A stretch of DNA of 64,000 nucleotides from Paracoccus maritimus (GCF_025195095.1 NZ_JANAVZ010000003.1:186001-250000), one strand, 5' to 3'. Shown: positions 38,887 to 48,544, counted from the first letter of the stretch. The notes: generated from the sequence alone by a model not told the origin. Made by a program: numbers and translations.

Positions 38887-39446
38887 TATCCGACCTCTTT
38901 CATAACGTTCTGGAGGGAGGCGAGCTTCGAGCGGACCGACGAGTCGATCATCTGCGAGCCCAGCTTGACAATCATTCCGCCGATGAGACCTTCATCGACA
39001 CGGGTATTCAGTTTGACCGTCTTGCCCGATTTCTCGGTCAACGCTTGGGTCAAACGCTGCTGCTGCTCGTCCGACAGCGCAATCGCGCTGGTGACATCGG
39101 CGGTAATCTCGCCGCGGGCCTCGGCGATCAGGGCCTGCAGCTTGTCGACCAGTTGCGGCAGCACGAACAGACGGCGATTCTGCGCCATCAGCCGGACCGT
39201 GTTCGACAGCGTCGTGGACAGCTGCATCTTCTCGGCCAGCGCTGAAATGGCACGGGACTGCTGGTCCCGTGTGTAGATCGGTGACGAGATCATGTCGCGC
39301 AATTCGCGGCTTTCGGCCAGCGCAGCGCCCAGATCTTGCGTCTGGCGGGCCAGATCGTCCAGCCCTCCTTCTTCTTTCACGATGTCGAAGACAGCCTGCG
39401 CATAGCGCCCGGCGATGCTCTGGGACATGGAGACAGAGTTGGCCAC
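38886..39446 (-). CDS. atpH: ATP synthase F1 delta subunit
   Basis: A 186-residue peripheral-stalk subunit joining F1 to the b subunits. I prefer the GTG at 39444-39446 ([20 protein letters not shown]). The aaagga site lies 5 bases before it, and family proteins begin with ANS-type sequence. An ATG two codons earlier would abut the ribosome binding site with no spacer. Conserved C-terminal [19 protein letters not shown] is intact. First gene of the operon; the F0 genes are not in this window. Confidence 0.94.
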   Translation of the reverse strand: MANSVSMSQSIAGRYAQAVFDIVKEEGGLDDLARQTQDLGAALAESRELRDMISSPIYTRDQQSRAISALAEKMQLSTTLSNTVRLMAQNRRLFVLPQLVDKLQALIAEARGEITADVTSAIALSDEQQQRLTQALTEKSGKTVKLNTRVDEGLIGGMIVKLGSQMIDSSVRSKLASLQNVMKEVG

Positions 39447-39766
39447 GGTCATCCTTTACGGTTTGCGCAAACCCCGCTGGCGGGCCGGACGTCCGTCCGG
39501 TCTGTCGCGGGGTGCGGGTCGCGGTCGCACGGCTGTTGGAGGGTCGTGCGGAAATCTGCGGCGTCTCTAGCAGGTGATTTCGCGGGCGGCAACAGGCAAG
39601 CACACGGAAAGGAGAGCATCAGGGATGCACGGATCCGCCTTGTCCGGTCCGCAGATCGTCCGCGCCGCGCAGGGGGTGCGGCAGCATGTCGCATTCCCGC
39701 ATAAATCGGGGCCGCCACCGGCAAATGCGGCGACGGCCCGTCAAACGATGCAGCCCTGCAGAAACC
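39447..39766. other. Region between the glycosyltransferase and atp operon, with atp leader
   Basis: This is 320 bases without a convincing gene. Next to atpH lie a perfect 14-bp palindrome GGTTTGCGCAAACC at 39460-39473 and a long imperfect hairpin. In the hairpin, ACCCCGC at 39471-39477 pairs with GCGGGGT at 39507-39513 and encloses CCGGAC/GTCCGG at 39485-39500. Both would be in the atp mRNA leader or promoter. The rest (39520-39766) shows no clear motif. A 73-codon plus-strand open frame here has no family features. Confidence 0.45.
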
Positions 39767-40489
39767 TCAGAACCCGTGGGACAATTCTCGGCTGAAGCTG
39801 TTGCGCGCGAAATCGCGAAGCCGGTCGGTCGTGCTTTGGGGCAATGTCGCTGCCGGTAAATCCAGCCAGGCGGCGCGTTCGTCCTGTGGGGTCGGCAAGG
39901 GTGCCGGTGCAGAATCGAGCAACCAGTCCGGTGGATCGACCAGCCCCGGCCGCGTCACAAGCGCGTCCAGCCGCGCCACGTCGCGGGGCCAGTCGGCCTG
40001 CGAGGACGGTGAATTCGAGCGGGTCGCAACGGGCGCCTCAAGAAGATAGCCCGCACCGCGACGCGACAGTGAATACCCCGCCGCCAGACCGCTGCTTGCT
40101 GCCAATGGCTGAAGCTTGACCCCCGGCGCGGCCTCGGCGCCGCCCCAGCGCCAGACACGCGCGCGGCCATAGCAGAACTGCGTCAGATCGGCGTGCAGAT
40201 ACCCGCCAGAGGCCAGGAATTCGACGAAGCCCGGCTTCAGCCGCGCCCCGTCCTCGATGATGATGGCACCCGGCAAATCCTGATCAAGGATCTGGCGCCA
40301 GGCGCGCCGGTGAAGCCCGGATCTCCATCCGACCAAAGAACCGCCGCGCACCGTTTCCACAACCTGAAACGGCACCCGGCAGGAACGAAGCGTCTCGGTC
40401 AACTGACCCTCGCGACGCTGCACACCCGCACCACATAGAATGAAGATCGGCCAGCCTTCCAATGCCGGCGAAACGCAAACAGCACACAT
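39767..40489 (-). CDS. Glycosyltransferase family 25 (LPS biosynthesis type)
   Basis: A 240-residue cytosolic sugar transferase. The family pattern is visible: IFILCGAGVQRREGQLTETL (usual start), GALGCSLSH-like region replaced by GWRSGLHRRAWRQIL, GAIIIEDGARL (the acidic metal site, here ED), and AAGYSLSRRGAGYLLEAP (the AYxIS-type segment). Members add galactose or related sugars to lipopolysaccharide or other glycans. It is separated from the upstream methyltransferase by 96 bases containing the 20-bp dyad at 40527-40546, which may regulate it. Confidence 0.82.
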   Translation of the reverse strand: MCAVCVSPALEGWPIFILCGAGVQRREGQLTETLRSCRVPFQVVETVRGGSLVGWRSGLHRRAWRQILDQDLPGAIIIEDGARLKPGFVEFLASGGYLHADLTQFCYGRARVWRWGGAEAAPGVKLQPLAASSGLAAGYSLSRRGAGYLLEAPVATRSNSPSSQADWPRDVARLDALVTRPGLVDPPDWLLDSAPAPLPTPQDERAAWLDLPAATLPQSTTDRLRDFARNSFSRELSHGF

Positions 40490-40526
40490 GACACCATACC
40501 GCCTAAAAACTTACTACTTGGTCAGC

Positions 40527-40546
40527 ATAGGCGATTTTTCGCCTAT
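40527..40546 (-). promoter_or_regulatory. 20-bp dyad before the glycosyltransferase, shared with the AraC-type gene
   Basis: ATAGGCGA-N4-TCGCCTAT is a perfect 8-bp dyad about 48 bases before the glycosyltransferase ATG. It matches the element at 19053-19072 at 17 of 20 positions, differing only in two spacer bases and one arm base. It could be a shared operator. As a hairpin it could also end the methyltransferase mRNA, but no T-run follows. Confidence 0.5.
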
Positions 40547-40585
40547 TTGACACCTCACCATTTGGACAGGTTTCGAACCAGGCGG

Positions 40586-41356
40586 TCAGAAATTCCGGGC
40601 ACTGGGCGCCCGTCCGGGTCGGGGCAGCCTGACACCGTCCAGGATATCAAGCGGGCTGGGAACATGCACCTTGACGCCGGGCCCGGCAGGCGCGCGGGTC
40701 TGCTTGCTGAGTTCGATCAGAACGACACCGGCGATCAGCACCCGGCTGATCCGCGCCCCGGTCCGTTCCCACATCTGCGCGCTGCCCAGCCAGAACCGCC
40801 GGTCCGAGGGCGGAATATAGACCGCGGACCCATGCCATTCCGCCACGAATCCCGCGTTCCGCATCTGTGCTTCCAACTGACCCGCCGTGTAGCTGCGCCC
40901 CAGCCCGAACGGGGTCCGGTCCGACGCCGCCCACAATCCCGCCCGGTTCGGAGCCATGGCGATCAGCCGTCCGCCGGGTCCCAGAACGCGCCATGCCTCG
41001 GCCAGCAGCGCGCCCGGATGATCGCTAGTCTCAAGCCCGTGGAGCAGCACCAGACGGTCGATGCTGCCTGTCTCGACCGGCCACGCGGTCTCGTCGCACA
41101 GGACGCTGTGATTGGGCAGACCCGCCGGCCAAGCCATCACGCCCTGCGGACCGGGCATCAGGGCCGTGACCCGGCGCGCCGGACCAAGATACGGACGCAA
41201 CAGCGGCGCCGCGAAACCGAAGCCCGCAACGGTCATCCCCGTCGTTCCTTCGGCGGGCCAGCGACGGGTCAGCCGGTCGCGCAGAATGCGCTGCACAACG
41301 CGCCCAAGGGAACGCTGGTAATAGAACCGCCGAAGTTCCTCGATGTCGTGATGCAT
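40586..41356 (-). CDS. SAM-dependent methyltransferase
   Basis: A 256-residue class I methyltransferase-like protein, started at the ATG of MHHDIEELRRFYYQRSLGRV (a TTG three codons earlier is possible). The SAM-binding segment GFAAPLLRPYLG is a weak motif I. LVLLHGLETSDHPGALLAEAWRVLGPGGRL is a strong motif of the methyltransferase type 11 domain. A Cys-poor C-terminal half has a hydrophobic helix near 200 (ISRVLIAGVVLIELS). Substrate unknown. It diverges from gloB. Confidence 0.85.
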   Translation of the reverse strand: MHHDIEELRRFYYQRSLGRVVQRILRDRLTRRWPAEGTTGMTVAGFGFAAPLLRPYLGPARRVTALMPGPQGVMAWPAGLPNHSVLCDETAWPVETGSIDRLVLLHGLETSDHPGALLAEAWRVLGPGGRLIAMAPNRAGLWAASDRTPFGLGRSYTAGQLEAQMRNAGFVAEWHGSAVYIPPSDRRFWLGSAQMWERTGARISRVLIAGVVLIELSKQTRAPAGPGVKVHVPSPLDILDGVRLPRPGRAPSARNF

Positions 41357-41414
41357 TGCACCCAAGCCGCGCTTTTGTCACCCTTGACCACAGCACAGAG
41401 GGAAGGATTTGCCA

Positions 41415-42161
41415 ATGCCGCTGGAACTGGTCACGTTGCGATGCCTGCGCGACAACTATGCCTATCTGCTGCACGGACCGGCAGGCACCGTTCTGATCGA
41501 CGCGCCCGAAGCCATGCCGATCCTGACCGAGATCGAGGCGCAGGGCTGGGGGCTGGATGCGATCCTGCTGACCCATCACCACGATGACCACATCGGCGCC
41601 GTCGCAGAGATCGTCGCGGCAACCGGCGCTCGCGTCATCGGCAATGCCGGCGACGCGCGCCGCCTGCCACCCCTGGATATCGCGGCGATGCCGGGTGAGC
41701 CGCTGGAAGTGCTGGGCGAATCCGTCACCGTGCTGGATGTTTCGGGCCACACGATCGGCCATGTCGCGTTCCACTTTCCGCAGTCCGGCATGGCGTTCAC
41801 CGCCGACAGCCTGATGGCGATGGGATGCGGCCGCCTGTTCGAGGGCGATGCCGCGATGATGTGGGAAAGTCTGTCACGCCTGAACGCCCTGCCCGCCGAG
41901 ACGCTGATCTGCTCGGGTCACGATTATTGTGCGGCAAACGGCGCCTTCGCCTTGTCCGTCGACGCCGGCAACACGGCGCTGCAGGAACGTCTGGACGCCG
42001 TCGCCCAGTCGCAACAACCCTGTTCGCCCGCAACATTGGCCGAGGAACGCGCCACCAATCCCTTCCTTCGCGTCAACGAATTGCGCGATCCTCTGGGCAT
42101 GCAGGGCGCCACCGACGCCGAGGTGTTCGCACGGCTGCGCAAGCTGAAGGACGAGTTCTGA
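41415..42161 (+). CDS. gloB: Hydroxyacylglutathione hydrolase (glyoxalase II)
   Basis: A 248-residue binuclear metallo-beta-lactamase-fold enzyme that hydrolyses S-lactoylglutathione to lactate, completing methylglyoxal detoxification. The metal motif THHHDDH is at residues 53-59. Further ligands are in SGHTIGHVAF, FTADSLM and SGHDY. Its C-terminal glutathione-binding part LAEERATNPFLRVN is conserved. Start ATG follows ggaagga. Confidence 0.96.
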   Translation: MPLELVTLRCLRDNYAYLLHGPAGTVLIDAPEAMPILTEIEAQGWGLDAILLTHHHDDHIGAVAEIVAATGARVIGNAGDARRLPPLDIAAMPGEPLEVLGESVTVLDVSGHTIGHVAFHFPQSGMAFTADSLMAMGCGRLFEGDAAMMWESLSRLNALPAETLICSGHDYCAANGAFALSVDAGNTALQERLDAVAQSQQPCSPATLAEERATNPFLRVNELRDPLGMQGATDAEVFARLRKLKDEF

Positions 42162-42209
42162 GATGGTCGCGCGAACCGGCAAGCGTTTTTCCGAGTTTTC
42201 ATGTCGGCG

Positions 42210-42240
42210 CTTGAAATCCGCCTTCCGCGCGATCACATCT
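42210..42240 (+). promoter_or_regulatory. Possible heat-shock (RpoH) promoter of clpA
   Basis: CTTGAAATC at 42210-42218 resembles the RpoH -35 element, with CACATCT at 42234-42240 as a loose -10 element and a 15-base spacer. It lies about 150 bases before clpA. A second CTTGAT further down (42283) is an alternative. The match is moderate, so this is tentative. Confidence 0.3.
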
Positions 42241-42387
42241 GCCTCAATCATGGGAAAAACGTGCCGGTTTGGCGAAAAAGCACTTGATGCCGGGCGCAAT
42301 CCACCAAATCTTAACTGTATCGTGACAGTCTGGGCAGGTGGGCCGCTAGATGTGCCCATACCGCCAGCCGACTGACAGGAGACGACC

Positions 42388-44712
42388 GTGCCAAGTTTCT
42401 CGACCTCTCTGGAACAGGCCATTCACCAGGCGCTTGCACTGGCGAACGAACATCGACACGAGCTGGCGACCCTGGAACATCTGTTGCTGGCGCTGACCGA
42501 GGAACCGGATGCGGTCAAGGTCATGCGCGCCTGCAATGTTGATCTGGACGAACTGCGCAAGCTGCTGGTCGATTTCATCGAGGATGACCTTTCCACCCTG
42601 ATCACCGACGTGGAAGGCTCCGAGGCGGTGCCGACCGCGGCATTCCAGCGCGTCATCCAACGCGCGGCAATTCACGTGCAAAGTTCGGGCCGGCAAGAGG
42701 TCACCGGCGCCAACGTCTTGGTCGCGATCTTCGCGGAACGGGAATCGAACGCCGCGTTCTTCCTGCAGGAGATGGACATGACCCGCTATGATGCGGTGAA
42801 TTTCATCGCCCATGGCGTGGCCAAGAATCCGTCCTTCAGCGAAAGCCGCAAGGTGGTCGGTTCGGACGAGCCTGCCGAAGCCAAGCAGGCCGAGGCCGCC
42901 CAGGAGGCCAAGGATGAAACCGCGCTTGCGAAATTCTGCGTCGATCTGAACGCCAAGTCGAAAAAGGGCGATGTCGATCCCCTGATCGGCCGCGAGAACG
43001 AGGTCGAACGCTGCATTCAGGTGCTGTGCCGGCGGCGGAAGAACAACCCGCTGCTGGTCGGGGATCCGGGTGTCGGCAAGACCGCCATCGCCGAGGGGCT
43101 GGCCAAGAAGATCGTCGAGGGTCAGACGCCGGAAGTCCTGTCCGGGGCGACCATCTATTCACTCGACATGGGCGCGCTGTTGGCCGGCACGCGCTATCGC
43201 GGCGATTTCGAGGAACGCCTGAAAGCCGTCGTGAAAGAGCTGGAAAACCACGACGATGCGATCCTGTTCATCGACGAGATCCACACCGTGATCGGCGCGG
43301 GCGCGACCTCCGGCGGGGCCATGGATGCCAGCAACCTGCTGAAACCAGCATTGGCGGGCGGCAAGCTGCGCTGCATGGGTTCGACCACCTACAAGGAATA
43401 TCGCCAGCATTTCGAGAAGGATCGCGCCCTCAGCCGCCGGTTCCAGAAGATCGACGTGAACGAACCGTCGGTGCCGGACGCGGTGAAGATCCTGATGGGG
43501 CTTAAGCCGCATTTCGAAAAGCACCACGAGCTGCGCTACACCAATGACGCGATCAAGTCCGCGGTCGAACTGGCGAACCGCTATATCAACGACCGAAAAC
43601 TGCCCGACAGCGCGATCGACGTGATCGACGAGGCCGGCGCGGCGCAGCACCTGGTGGCGGAAAGCAAGCGGCGCAAGACCATCAGCCCCAAGGAGATCGA
43701 GGCCGTTGTCGCCAAGATTGCCCGCATTCCGCCGAAGAATGTCAGCAAGGACGACGCCGAGGTCTTGCGCGATCTGGAAACCAGCCTGAAGCGTGTGGTC
43801 TTTGGCCAGGACGGGGCGATCGCGGCGCTGTCTTCTGCGATCAAGCTGGCGCGTGCAGGGTTGCGCGAACCCGAAAAGCCCATCGGGAACTATCTCTTTG
43901 CGGGACCGACGGGTGTCGGCAAGACCGAGGTCGCCAAGCAGCTTGCCTCGACGCTGGGTGTGGAACTGCTACGCTTCGACATGTCCGAATACATGGAGAA
44001 ACATGCCGTCAGCAGGCTGATCGGCGCCCCGCCGGGCTATGTCGGGTTCGACCAGGGCGGACTGCTGACCGACGGCGTCGACCAGCACCCGCACTGCGTC
44101 CTGTTGCTGGACGAGATCGAGAAGGCGCATCCGGATGTGTTCAACATCCTCTTGCAGGTGATGGACCACGGCAAGCTGACCGACCATAATGGCCGGGCCG
44201 TGGATTTCCGCAACGTGATCCTGATCATGACGTCGAATGCCGGCGCCGCCGATCAGGCGAAGGCCGCGATCGGCTTTGGCCGCGAGCGCCGCGAAGGCGA
44301 GGATACCGCCGCGATCGAGCGGACCTTTACGCCCGAATTCCGCAACCGGCTGGATGCGGTCATCAGCTTCGCGCCATTGTCCCGCGATGTCGTGGTTCAT
44401 GTTGTCGAAAAGTTCGTCCTGCAGCTGGAGGCTCAGCTGATGGATCGCAACGTGCATATCGAGCTGACCCCCGAAGCCGCCGACTGGCTGGCCGAAAAGG
44501 GTTATGACGACAAGATGGGCGCCCGCCCGCTGGGTCGCGTGATCCAGGAGAACATCAAGAAGCCTCTGGCCGAGGAGTTGTTGTTCGGGCGGCTGACAAA
44601 AGGCGGCGTGGTGCGCGTGAAGATCGAGGACGACAAACCGGTCTTCGACATCACCGGCCCCGACGCCTTGCGAATCGGCAAGTCCAGGCCACCACTTCTG
44701 ACTGCGGAATAG
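42388..44712 (+). CDS. clpA: ATP-dependent Clp protease ATP-binding subunit ClpA
   Basis: A 774-residue Hsp100 unfoldase that feeds proteins to ClpP. The N-terminal Clp repeat domain (about 1-145, [14 protein letters not shown]) and two AAA+ modules are present. They carry Walker [13 protein letters not shown] and [12 protein letters not shown], with DEIHT and DEIEKA Walker B, and the ClpP-binding IGF-type loop is IGFGRER. A GTG start follows aggagacg. The adaptor gene clpS, often just upstream, is absent; gloB is there instead. Confidence 0.96.
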   Translation: MPSFSTSLEQAIHQALALANEHRHELATLEHLLLALTEEPDAVKVMRACNVDLDELRKLLVDFIEDDLSTLITDVEGSEAVPTAAFQRVIQRAAIHVQSSGRQEVTGANVLVAIFAERESNAAFFLQEMDMTRYDAVNFIAHGVAKNPSFSESRKVVGSDEPAEAKQAEAAQEAKDETALAKFCVDLNAKSKKGDVDPLIGRENEVERCIQVLCRRRKNNPLLVGDPGVGKTAIAEGLAKKIVEGQTPEVLSGATIYSLDMGALLAGTRYRGDFEERLKAVVKELENHDDAILFIDEIHTVIGAGATSGGAMDASNLLKPALAGGKLRCMGSTTYKEYRQHFEKDRALSRRFQKIDVNEPSVPDAVKILMGLKPHFEKHHELRYTNDAIKSAVELANRYINDRKLPDSAIDVIDEAGAAQHLVAESKRRKTISPKEIEAVVAKIARIPPKNVSKDDAEVLRDLETSLKRVVFGQDGAIAALSSAIKLARAGLREPEKPIGNYLFAGPTGVGKTEVAKQLASTLGVELLRFDMSEYMEKHAVSRLIGAPPGYVGFDQGGLLTDGVDQHPHCVLLLDEIEKAHPDVFNILLQVMDHGKLTDHNGRAVDFRNVILIMTSNAGAADQAKAAIGFGRERREGEDTAAIERTFTPEFRNRLDAVISFAPLSRDVVVHVVEKFVLQLEAQLMDRNVHIELTPEAADWLAEKGYDDKMGARPLGRVIQENIKKPLAEELLFGRLTKGGVVRVKIEDDKPVFDITGPDALRIGKSRPPLLTAE

Positions 44713-44772
44713 AGGCATTCGACCGTCAGGACGGCACATCGCCGACCTGGCGGAACCGTAACCCGGCAGACG

Positions 44773-44804
44773 AACTGGCCTTCAGCAGACGCTGCGGGCC
44801 AGTT
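44773..44804 (+). terminator. Putative terminator of clpA
   Basis: An 8-bp AACTGGCC/GGCCAGTT stem (44773-44780 with 44797-44804) with an inner CAGC/GCTG pair is followed by TTGGTTTG, 60 bases after the clpA stop. The T-run is broken. Confidence 0.4.
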
Positions 44805-44967
44805 TGGTTTGCGGGACGTGACGCCAACACGACGCGCCCTGAAATGAGGTCAGACCAGCGATGCGGGAAAAGGTACAGTATTTGCTGTTCAACTGAACAT
44901 GATCGGGTTGGCCACGCGCCAGTTCGCCCTATCGTCCTGCCGCGAAGCCGGTTAGGATCGTGACCCG

Positions 44968-45696
44968 ATGGACACAAGCGCGCGACAATACGACTGCCCG
45001 AACCTGCCGAAGCCCCGCAGCTTCTGGCAGCGCATCGCCGATCGCATGGCCGCGATGCTGGGACGTCAGCGGACGGCAACGCCGCCCGAACGCTCGGTCG
45101 CCTTCACCATTGCGGTGATCGCGCTTGGGGCCAAGATGGCCAAGGCCGACGGCACCGTGGCACGGGCCGAGGTCGCGGCCTTCCGCCGCGTCTTCATCAT
45201 CCCGCGCGCCGAGGAAAAAAACGCGGCCCGCGTCTTCGACCTTGCCCGGCAGGACGTGGCGGGATTCGACGCATGGGCACGCCGCATTGCCGCGATGTTT
45301 CCTGCCGGCGACCCGGTGCTGGCCGATGTGCTAGAGGGGCTGTGCATCATCGCGGTGGCCGACGGCGACATGCACCAGTCTGAGATCGCCTTCCTGGACG
45401 AGGTCGGCCGCATCTTCGGGCTCAGCCCCGCCAGGATCGCCGCGATCCGCGCCAGCCACGATCCCAAGGCAGGCTGCCCCCCCTGCGAGGTGCTGGGCAT
45501 CCCGATCGACACACCTTTGCCCGAGGCCCGCAAACGCTGGCGCAATCTTGTCCGTGACGCACATCCCGACCGCGCCATCGCACGAGGGCTGCCGCCCGAG
45601 GCCGTGCGCCTTGCCGAAGCCCGCACCCGCCGCCTGAACGAGGCGTGGGAGAAGTTTCGCGCAATGCATGCCGGCGCGGGACCACGCCCCGCCTGA
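44968..45696 (+). CDS. TerB-like and J-domain (DjlA-type) protein
   Basis: A 242-residue cytosolic protein. Residues about 48-150 form a TerB-like helical domain (IAVIALGAKMAKADGTVARAE and the repeat CIIAVADGDMHQSEIAFLDE). Residues about 170-235 are a J domain with the essential HPD in RDAHPDRAIARG. The J domain should stimulate the DnaK ATPase. Unlike DjlA of E. coli there is no N-terminal transmembrane segment. The DnaX operon follows 58 bases later. Confidence 0.85.
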   Translation: MDTSARQYDCPNLPKPRSFWQRIADRMAAMLGRQRTATPPERSVAFTIAVIALGAKMAKADGTVARAEVAAFRRVFIIPRAEEKNAARVFDLARQDVAGFDAWARRIAAMFPAGDPVLADVLEGLCIIAVADGDMHQSEIAFLDEVGRIFGLSPARIAAIRASHDPKAGCPPCEVLGIPIDTPLPEARKRWRNLVRDAHPDRAIARGLPPEAVRLAEARTRRLNEAWEKFRAMHAGAGPRPA

Positions 45697-45754
45697 TGCG
45701 GTTGTAGCCCCAGCCAAGCATGGCTAGAGTGACGCGCAAAGACCCGGGTGGCGC

Positions 45755-47539
45755 ATGAGCGACGAGCAGCAGACATATCAGGTTCTGGCCCGTAAATACC
45801 GGCCCGAAACCTTCGCGGATCTTGTCGGTCAGGACGCGATGGTGCGCACCCTGAAGAACGCCTTCGCCGCCGACCGGATCGCGCAAGCCTTCATCATGAC
45901 CGGGATCCGGGGAACCGGAAAAACGACCACAGCCCGAATCATCGCCAAGGGCATGAACTGCATCGGCCCTGATGGACAGGGTGGGCCCACGACCGAACCG
46001 TGCGGAACCTGCGAACATTGTGTCGCAATCAGCGAGGGCCGTCATGTCGACGTGCTGGAAATGGACGCTGCATCGCGCACGGGCGTCGGCGACATCCGTG
46101 AAATCATCGAAAGCGTGCATTACCGGGCAGCGTCCGCGCGCTACAAGATCTATATCATCGACGAGGTTCACATGCTGTCGACCAGCGCGTTCAACGCGCT
46201 GCTCAAGACGCTGGAGGAACCGCCCCCGCATGTGAAGTTCATTTTCGCCACCACCGAGATCCGCAAGGTGCCCGTCACCGTCCTGTCGCGCTGCCAGCGA
46301 TTCGACCTCCGGCGGATCGAGCCCGAGGTGATGATCGGACTTCTGAACCGGATCGCCGGCTCGGAGAACGCGCAGATCACCGAGGATGCGCTGGCGCTGA
46401 TCACCCGGGCCGCCGAAGGATCTGCCCGCGATGCCACCAGCCTTCTGGATCAGGCGATCAGCCATGGCGCGGGACAGACCACCGCCGATCAGGTGCGCGC
46501 GATGCTGGGCCTTGCGGATCGCGGTCGGGTCATAGATCTGTTCGAGATGATCCTGCGCGGCGATGCGGCGGCGGCGCTGACCGAACTGCAATCGCAATAT
46601 GCCGACGGCGCCGATCCTGTCGCCGTGCTGCGCGACCTGGCCGAGATCACGCACTGGGTTTCGGTAGTAAAGATCACGCCGGAAGCCATTGAAGACCCTA
46701 CGATTTCCCCGGATGAACGAACCCGCGGGCAGGATCTGGCCGACCGCCTGCCGATGCGCGTCCTGACCCGACTGTGGCAGATGCTGCTGAAGGCGCTGGA
46801 CGAAGTTTCGGCCGCACCCAACGCCATGATGGCGGCGGAAATGGCGATCATCCGGCTGACCCATGTGGCCGACCTGCCCGATCCCGAGGCGCTGATCCGA
46901 AAGGTCCAGCAGGCGCAGGCCGCAGGTGACTTTACCCGCGCCGCCACGCCGGCGGCATCGAACGACCAGCAACCGGCCCCGCGCGCCGCCCGCAGCGCCC
47001 CCACGGTCAGCGTCCGGCATAACGGCAGCGCGGCCGCGCTGGCCGTCTCGCCCGATGCCTTCGCGGCGTTTCCCGATTTCGCATCCGTGCTGGAACTGAT
47101 CCGCAGGATGGGTGACATGCTGCTGCTGGTGCAGGTCGAAAACCACGTGGCGCTGGTCCGCTACAGCCCCGGCCGGATCGAATTCGAACCGCGCGGCAAC
47201 GCCCCGGCCGATCTGGCGCAGAAGCTGGGCGAACGGTTGCGCGGCTGGTGCGGGGGCCAGCGTTGGGCGGTCAGCGTCACCAGTTCGGGCGGCGCCCCGA
47301 CCGTCGCAGAACGGCGCGAGGCCGAACTGGCCGAGGCTCATCGGCGCGCTCTGGACCTGCCCATCGTGCAGCAGGTGATGGCCACGTTTCCGCAGGCAAG
47401 GCTGAAGGGCGTGACCCGGATAGCTCCGGATCCCGAGATTGCGCAAGACATCGCGGCCGATGGTGCCGCGAACCCCCATGACACCCAGGGTCCCGTTGCC
47501 GAAGTCGAGGAATGGGATCCGTTCGAGGATGAGGATTGA
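45755..47539 (+). CDS. dnaX: DNA polymerase III subunit gamma/tau
   Basis: A 594-residue clamp-loader ATPase. The Walker A GIRGTGKTTT is at residues 50-59. A zinc site with CGTCEHC is near 85-92, followed by the DEVHMLSTSAFNALLKTLEE sensor and the C-terminal tau-type region binding DnaB and Pol III. No slippery sequence for programmed frameshifting was noticed. It heads a dnaX-ybaB-recR operon. Confidence 0.96.
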   Translation: MSDEQQTYQVLARKYRPETFADLVGQDAMVRTLKNAFAADRIAQAFIMTGIRGTGKTTTARIIAKGMNCIGPDGQGGPTTEPCGTCEHCVAISEGRHVDVLEMDAASRTGVGDIREIIESVHYRAASARYKIYIIDEVHMLSTSAFNALLKTLEEPPPHVKFIFATTEIRKVPVTVLSRCQRFDLRRIEPEVMIGLLNRIAGSENAQITEDALALITRAAEGSARDATSLLDQAISHGAGQTTADQVRAMLGLADRGRVIDLFEMILRGDAAAALTELQSQYADGADPVAVLRDLAEITHWVSVVKITPEAIEDPTISPDERTRGQDLADRLPMRVLTRLWQMLLKALDEVSAAPNAMMAAEMAIIRLTHVADLPDPEALIRKVQQAQAAGDFTRAATPAASNDQQPAPRAARSAPTVSVRHNGSAAALAVSPDAFAAFPDFASVLELIRRMGDMLLLVQVENHVALVRYSPGRIEFEPRGNAPADLAQKLGERLRGWCGGQRWAVSVTSSGGAPTVAERREAELAEAHRRALDLPIVQQVMATFPQARLKGVTRIAPDPEIAQDIAADGAANPHDTQGPVAEVEEWDPFEDED

Positions 47540-47543
47540 GACG

Positions 47544-47888
47544 ATGATGAAAGGTCTGGGCGGCTTTGGCGACATGGCCAAGATGATGAAGGCCGCCAAG
47601 GAAATGCAGGACAAGATGGGCCAGATGCAGGCCGATCTGGAAAAACTGACCGTGACCGGCGAATCCGGCGCGGGGCTGGTCAAGGCGACCTGCACCGCCA
47701 AGGGCGAACTGACCGCGCTGGACATCGATCCCTCGATCTTCCAGCCCTCGGAAAAAGAGGTGGTCGAAGACCTGATCCTTGCCGCGATCAAGGACGCGCA
47801 GCGCCGCGCGCAGGACAAGATGCAGTCGGAAATGGGCCGGATCACCCAGGATCTGGGCCTGCCCGCCGACATGAAATTCCCGTTCTGA
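47544..47888 (+). CDS. YbaB/EbfC family nucleoid-associated protein
   Basis: A 114-residue dimeric DNA-binding protein of the YbaB/EbfC family. The start MMKGLGGFGDMAKMMKAAKE is preceded by gaggattgag. The conserved centre GLVKATCTAKGELTALDIDP and C-terminal QDLGLPADMKFPF are present. It is fixed between dnaX and recR, as in most bacteria. Confidence 0.95.
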   Translation: MMKGLGGFGDMAKMMKAAKEMQDKMGQMQADLEKLTVTGESGAGLVKATCTAKGELTALDIDPSIFQPSEKEVVEDLILAAIKDAQRRAQDKMQSEMGRITQDLGLPADMKFPF

Positions 47889-47900
47889 CGACCGCCACGC

Positions 47901-48500
47901 ATGGCCGAAGGCAGCGACGATATTCAGGCCCTGATCGCCCTGATGGCCCGCCTGCCCGGCCTGGGCCCGCGCTCGGCCCGCCGCATCGTGCTGGCCCTGA
48001 TCCGGAAACGCGGCGGGCAGATGACACAGCTTGCCCAGCTTCTGGGCAGTGTCGCGACCAGTTCCCGCGAATGCCTGATCTGCGGCAACATCACCGACCG
48101 CGACGAATGCGCGATCTGCATCGATCCCGCCCGCGCCAATGGCGAGATCTGTGTGGTCGAGGACGTGGCCGATCTGTGGGCGCTGGAACGTGGCCGTGCG
48201 TTTCGCGGCCGCTATCACGTGCTGGGCGGCACCTTGTCGGCACTGGACGAAATCGGCCCCGACGATCTGGGCATCCCCGCGCTGATCGACCGGATCCGGG
48301 ATCAACGCATCACCGAGGTGATCCTGGCCCTGAACGCCACCGTCGATGGCCAGACCACCGCCCATTACATCGCCGAGGCGCTTGAGGGCAGCGGCGTCGC
48401 CGTCACCGGCCTGGCCCAGGGCGTGCCGATCGGCGGCGAACTCGACTATCTCGACGACGGCACGATCAGCGCCGCGCTGCGCGCACGCCGCAAGCTGTGA
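47901..48500 (+). CDS. recR: Recombination protein RecR
   Basis: A 199-residue recombination mediator that works with RecFO to load RecA on gaps. The HhH region [12 protein letters not shown], the four-Cys zinc finger (C58, C61, C70, C73) and the Toprim domain ([30 protein letters not shown]) are intact. It ends 1 base before the terminator hairpin. Confidence 0.97.
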   Translation: MAEGSDDIQALIALMARLPGLGPRSARRIVLALIRKRGGQMTQLAQLLGSVATSSRECLICGNITDRDECAICIDPARANGEICVVEDVADLWALERGRAFRGRYHVLGGTLSALDEIGPDDLGIPALIDRIRDQRITEVILALNATVDGQTTAHYIAEALEGSGVAVTGLAQGVPIGGELDYLDDGTISAALRARRKL

Positions 48501-48501
48501 A

Positions 48502-48531
48502 AAAGGGCTGCGCGGTGCAGCCCTTTCTTCC
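48502..48531 (+). terminator. Terminator of the dnaX-ybaB-recR operon
   Basis: A perfect 10-bp AAAGGGCTGC/GCAGCCCTTT stem (48502-48511 with 48517-48526) with loop GCGGT is followed by CTTCCTTG, and A-rich sequence precedes it. Confidence 0.85.
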
Positions 48532-48544
48532 TTGTCGAAATATG

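Noticed and set aside
42163..42375. A 70-codon plus-strand frame right after gloB
   Set aside because: It starts near the gloB stop but has no ribosome binding site, no family resemblance and no ClpS motif. It covers the likely clpA promoter.
45755..47539. Programmed frameshift in dnaX making a short gamma form
   Set aside because: No A-run slippery site followed by a hairpin was noticed. The short form cannot be supported from sequence.
45422..47902. An 826-codon minus-strand open frame opposite dnaX
   Set aside because: It is antisense to dnaX and ybaB and lacks any family signature.
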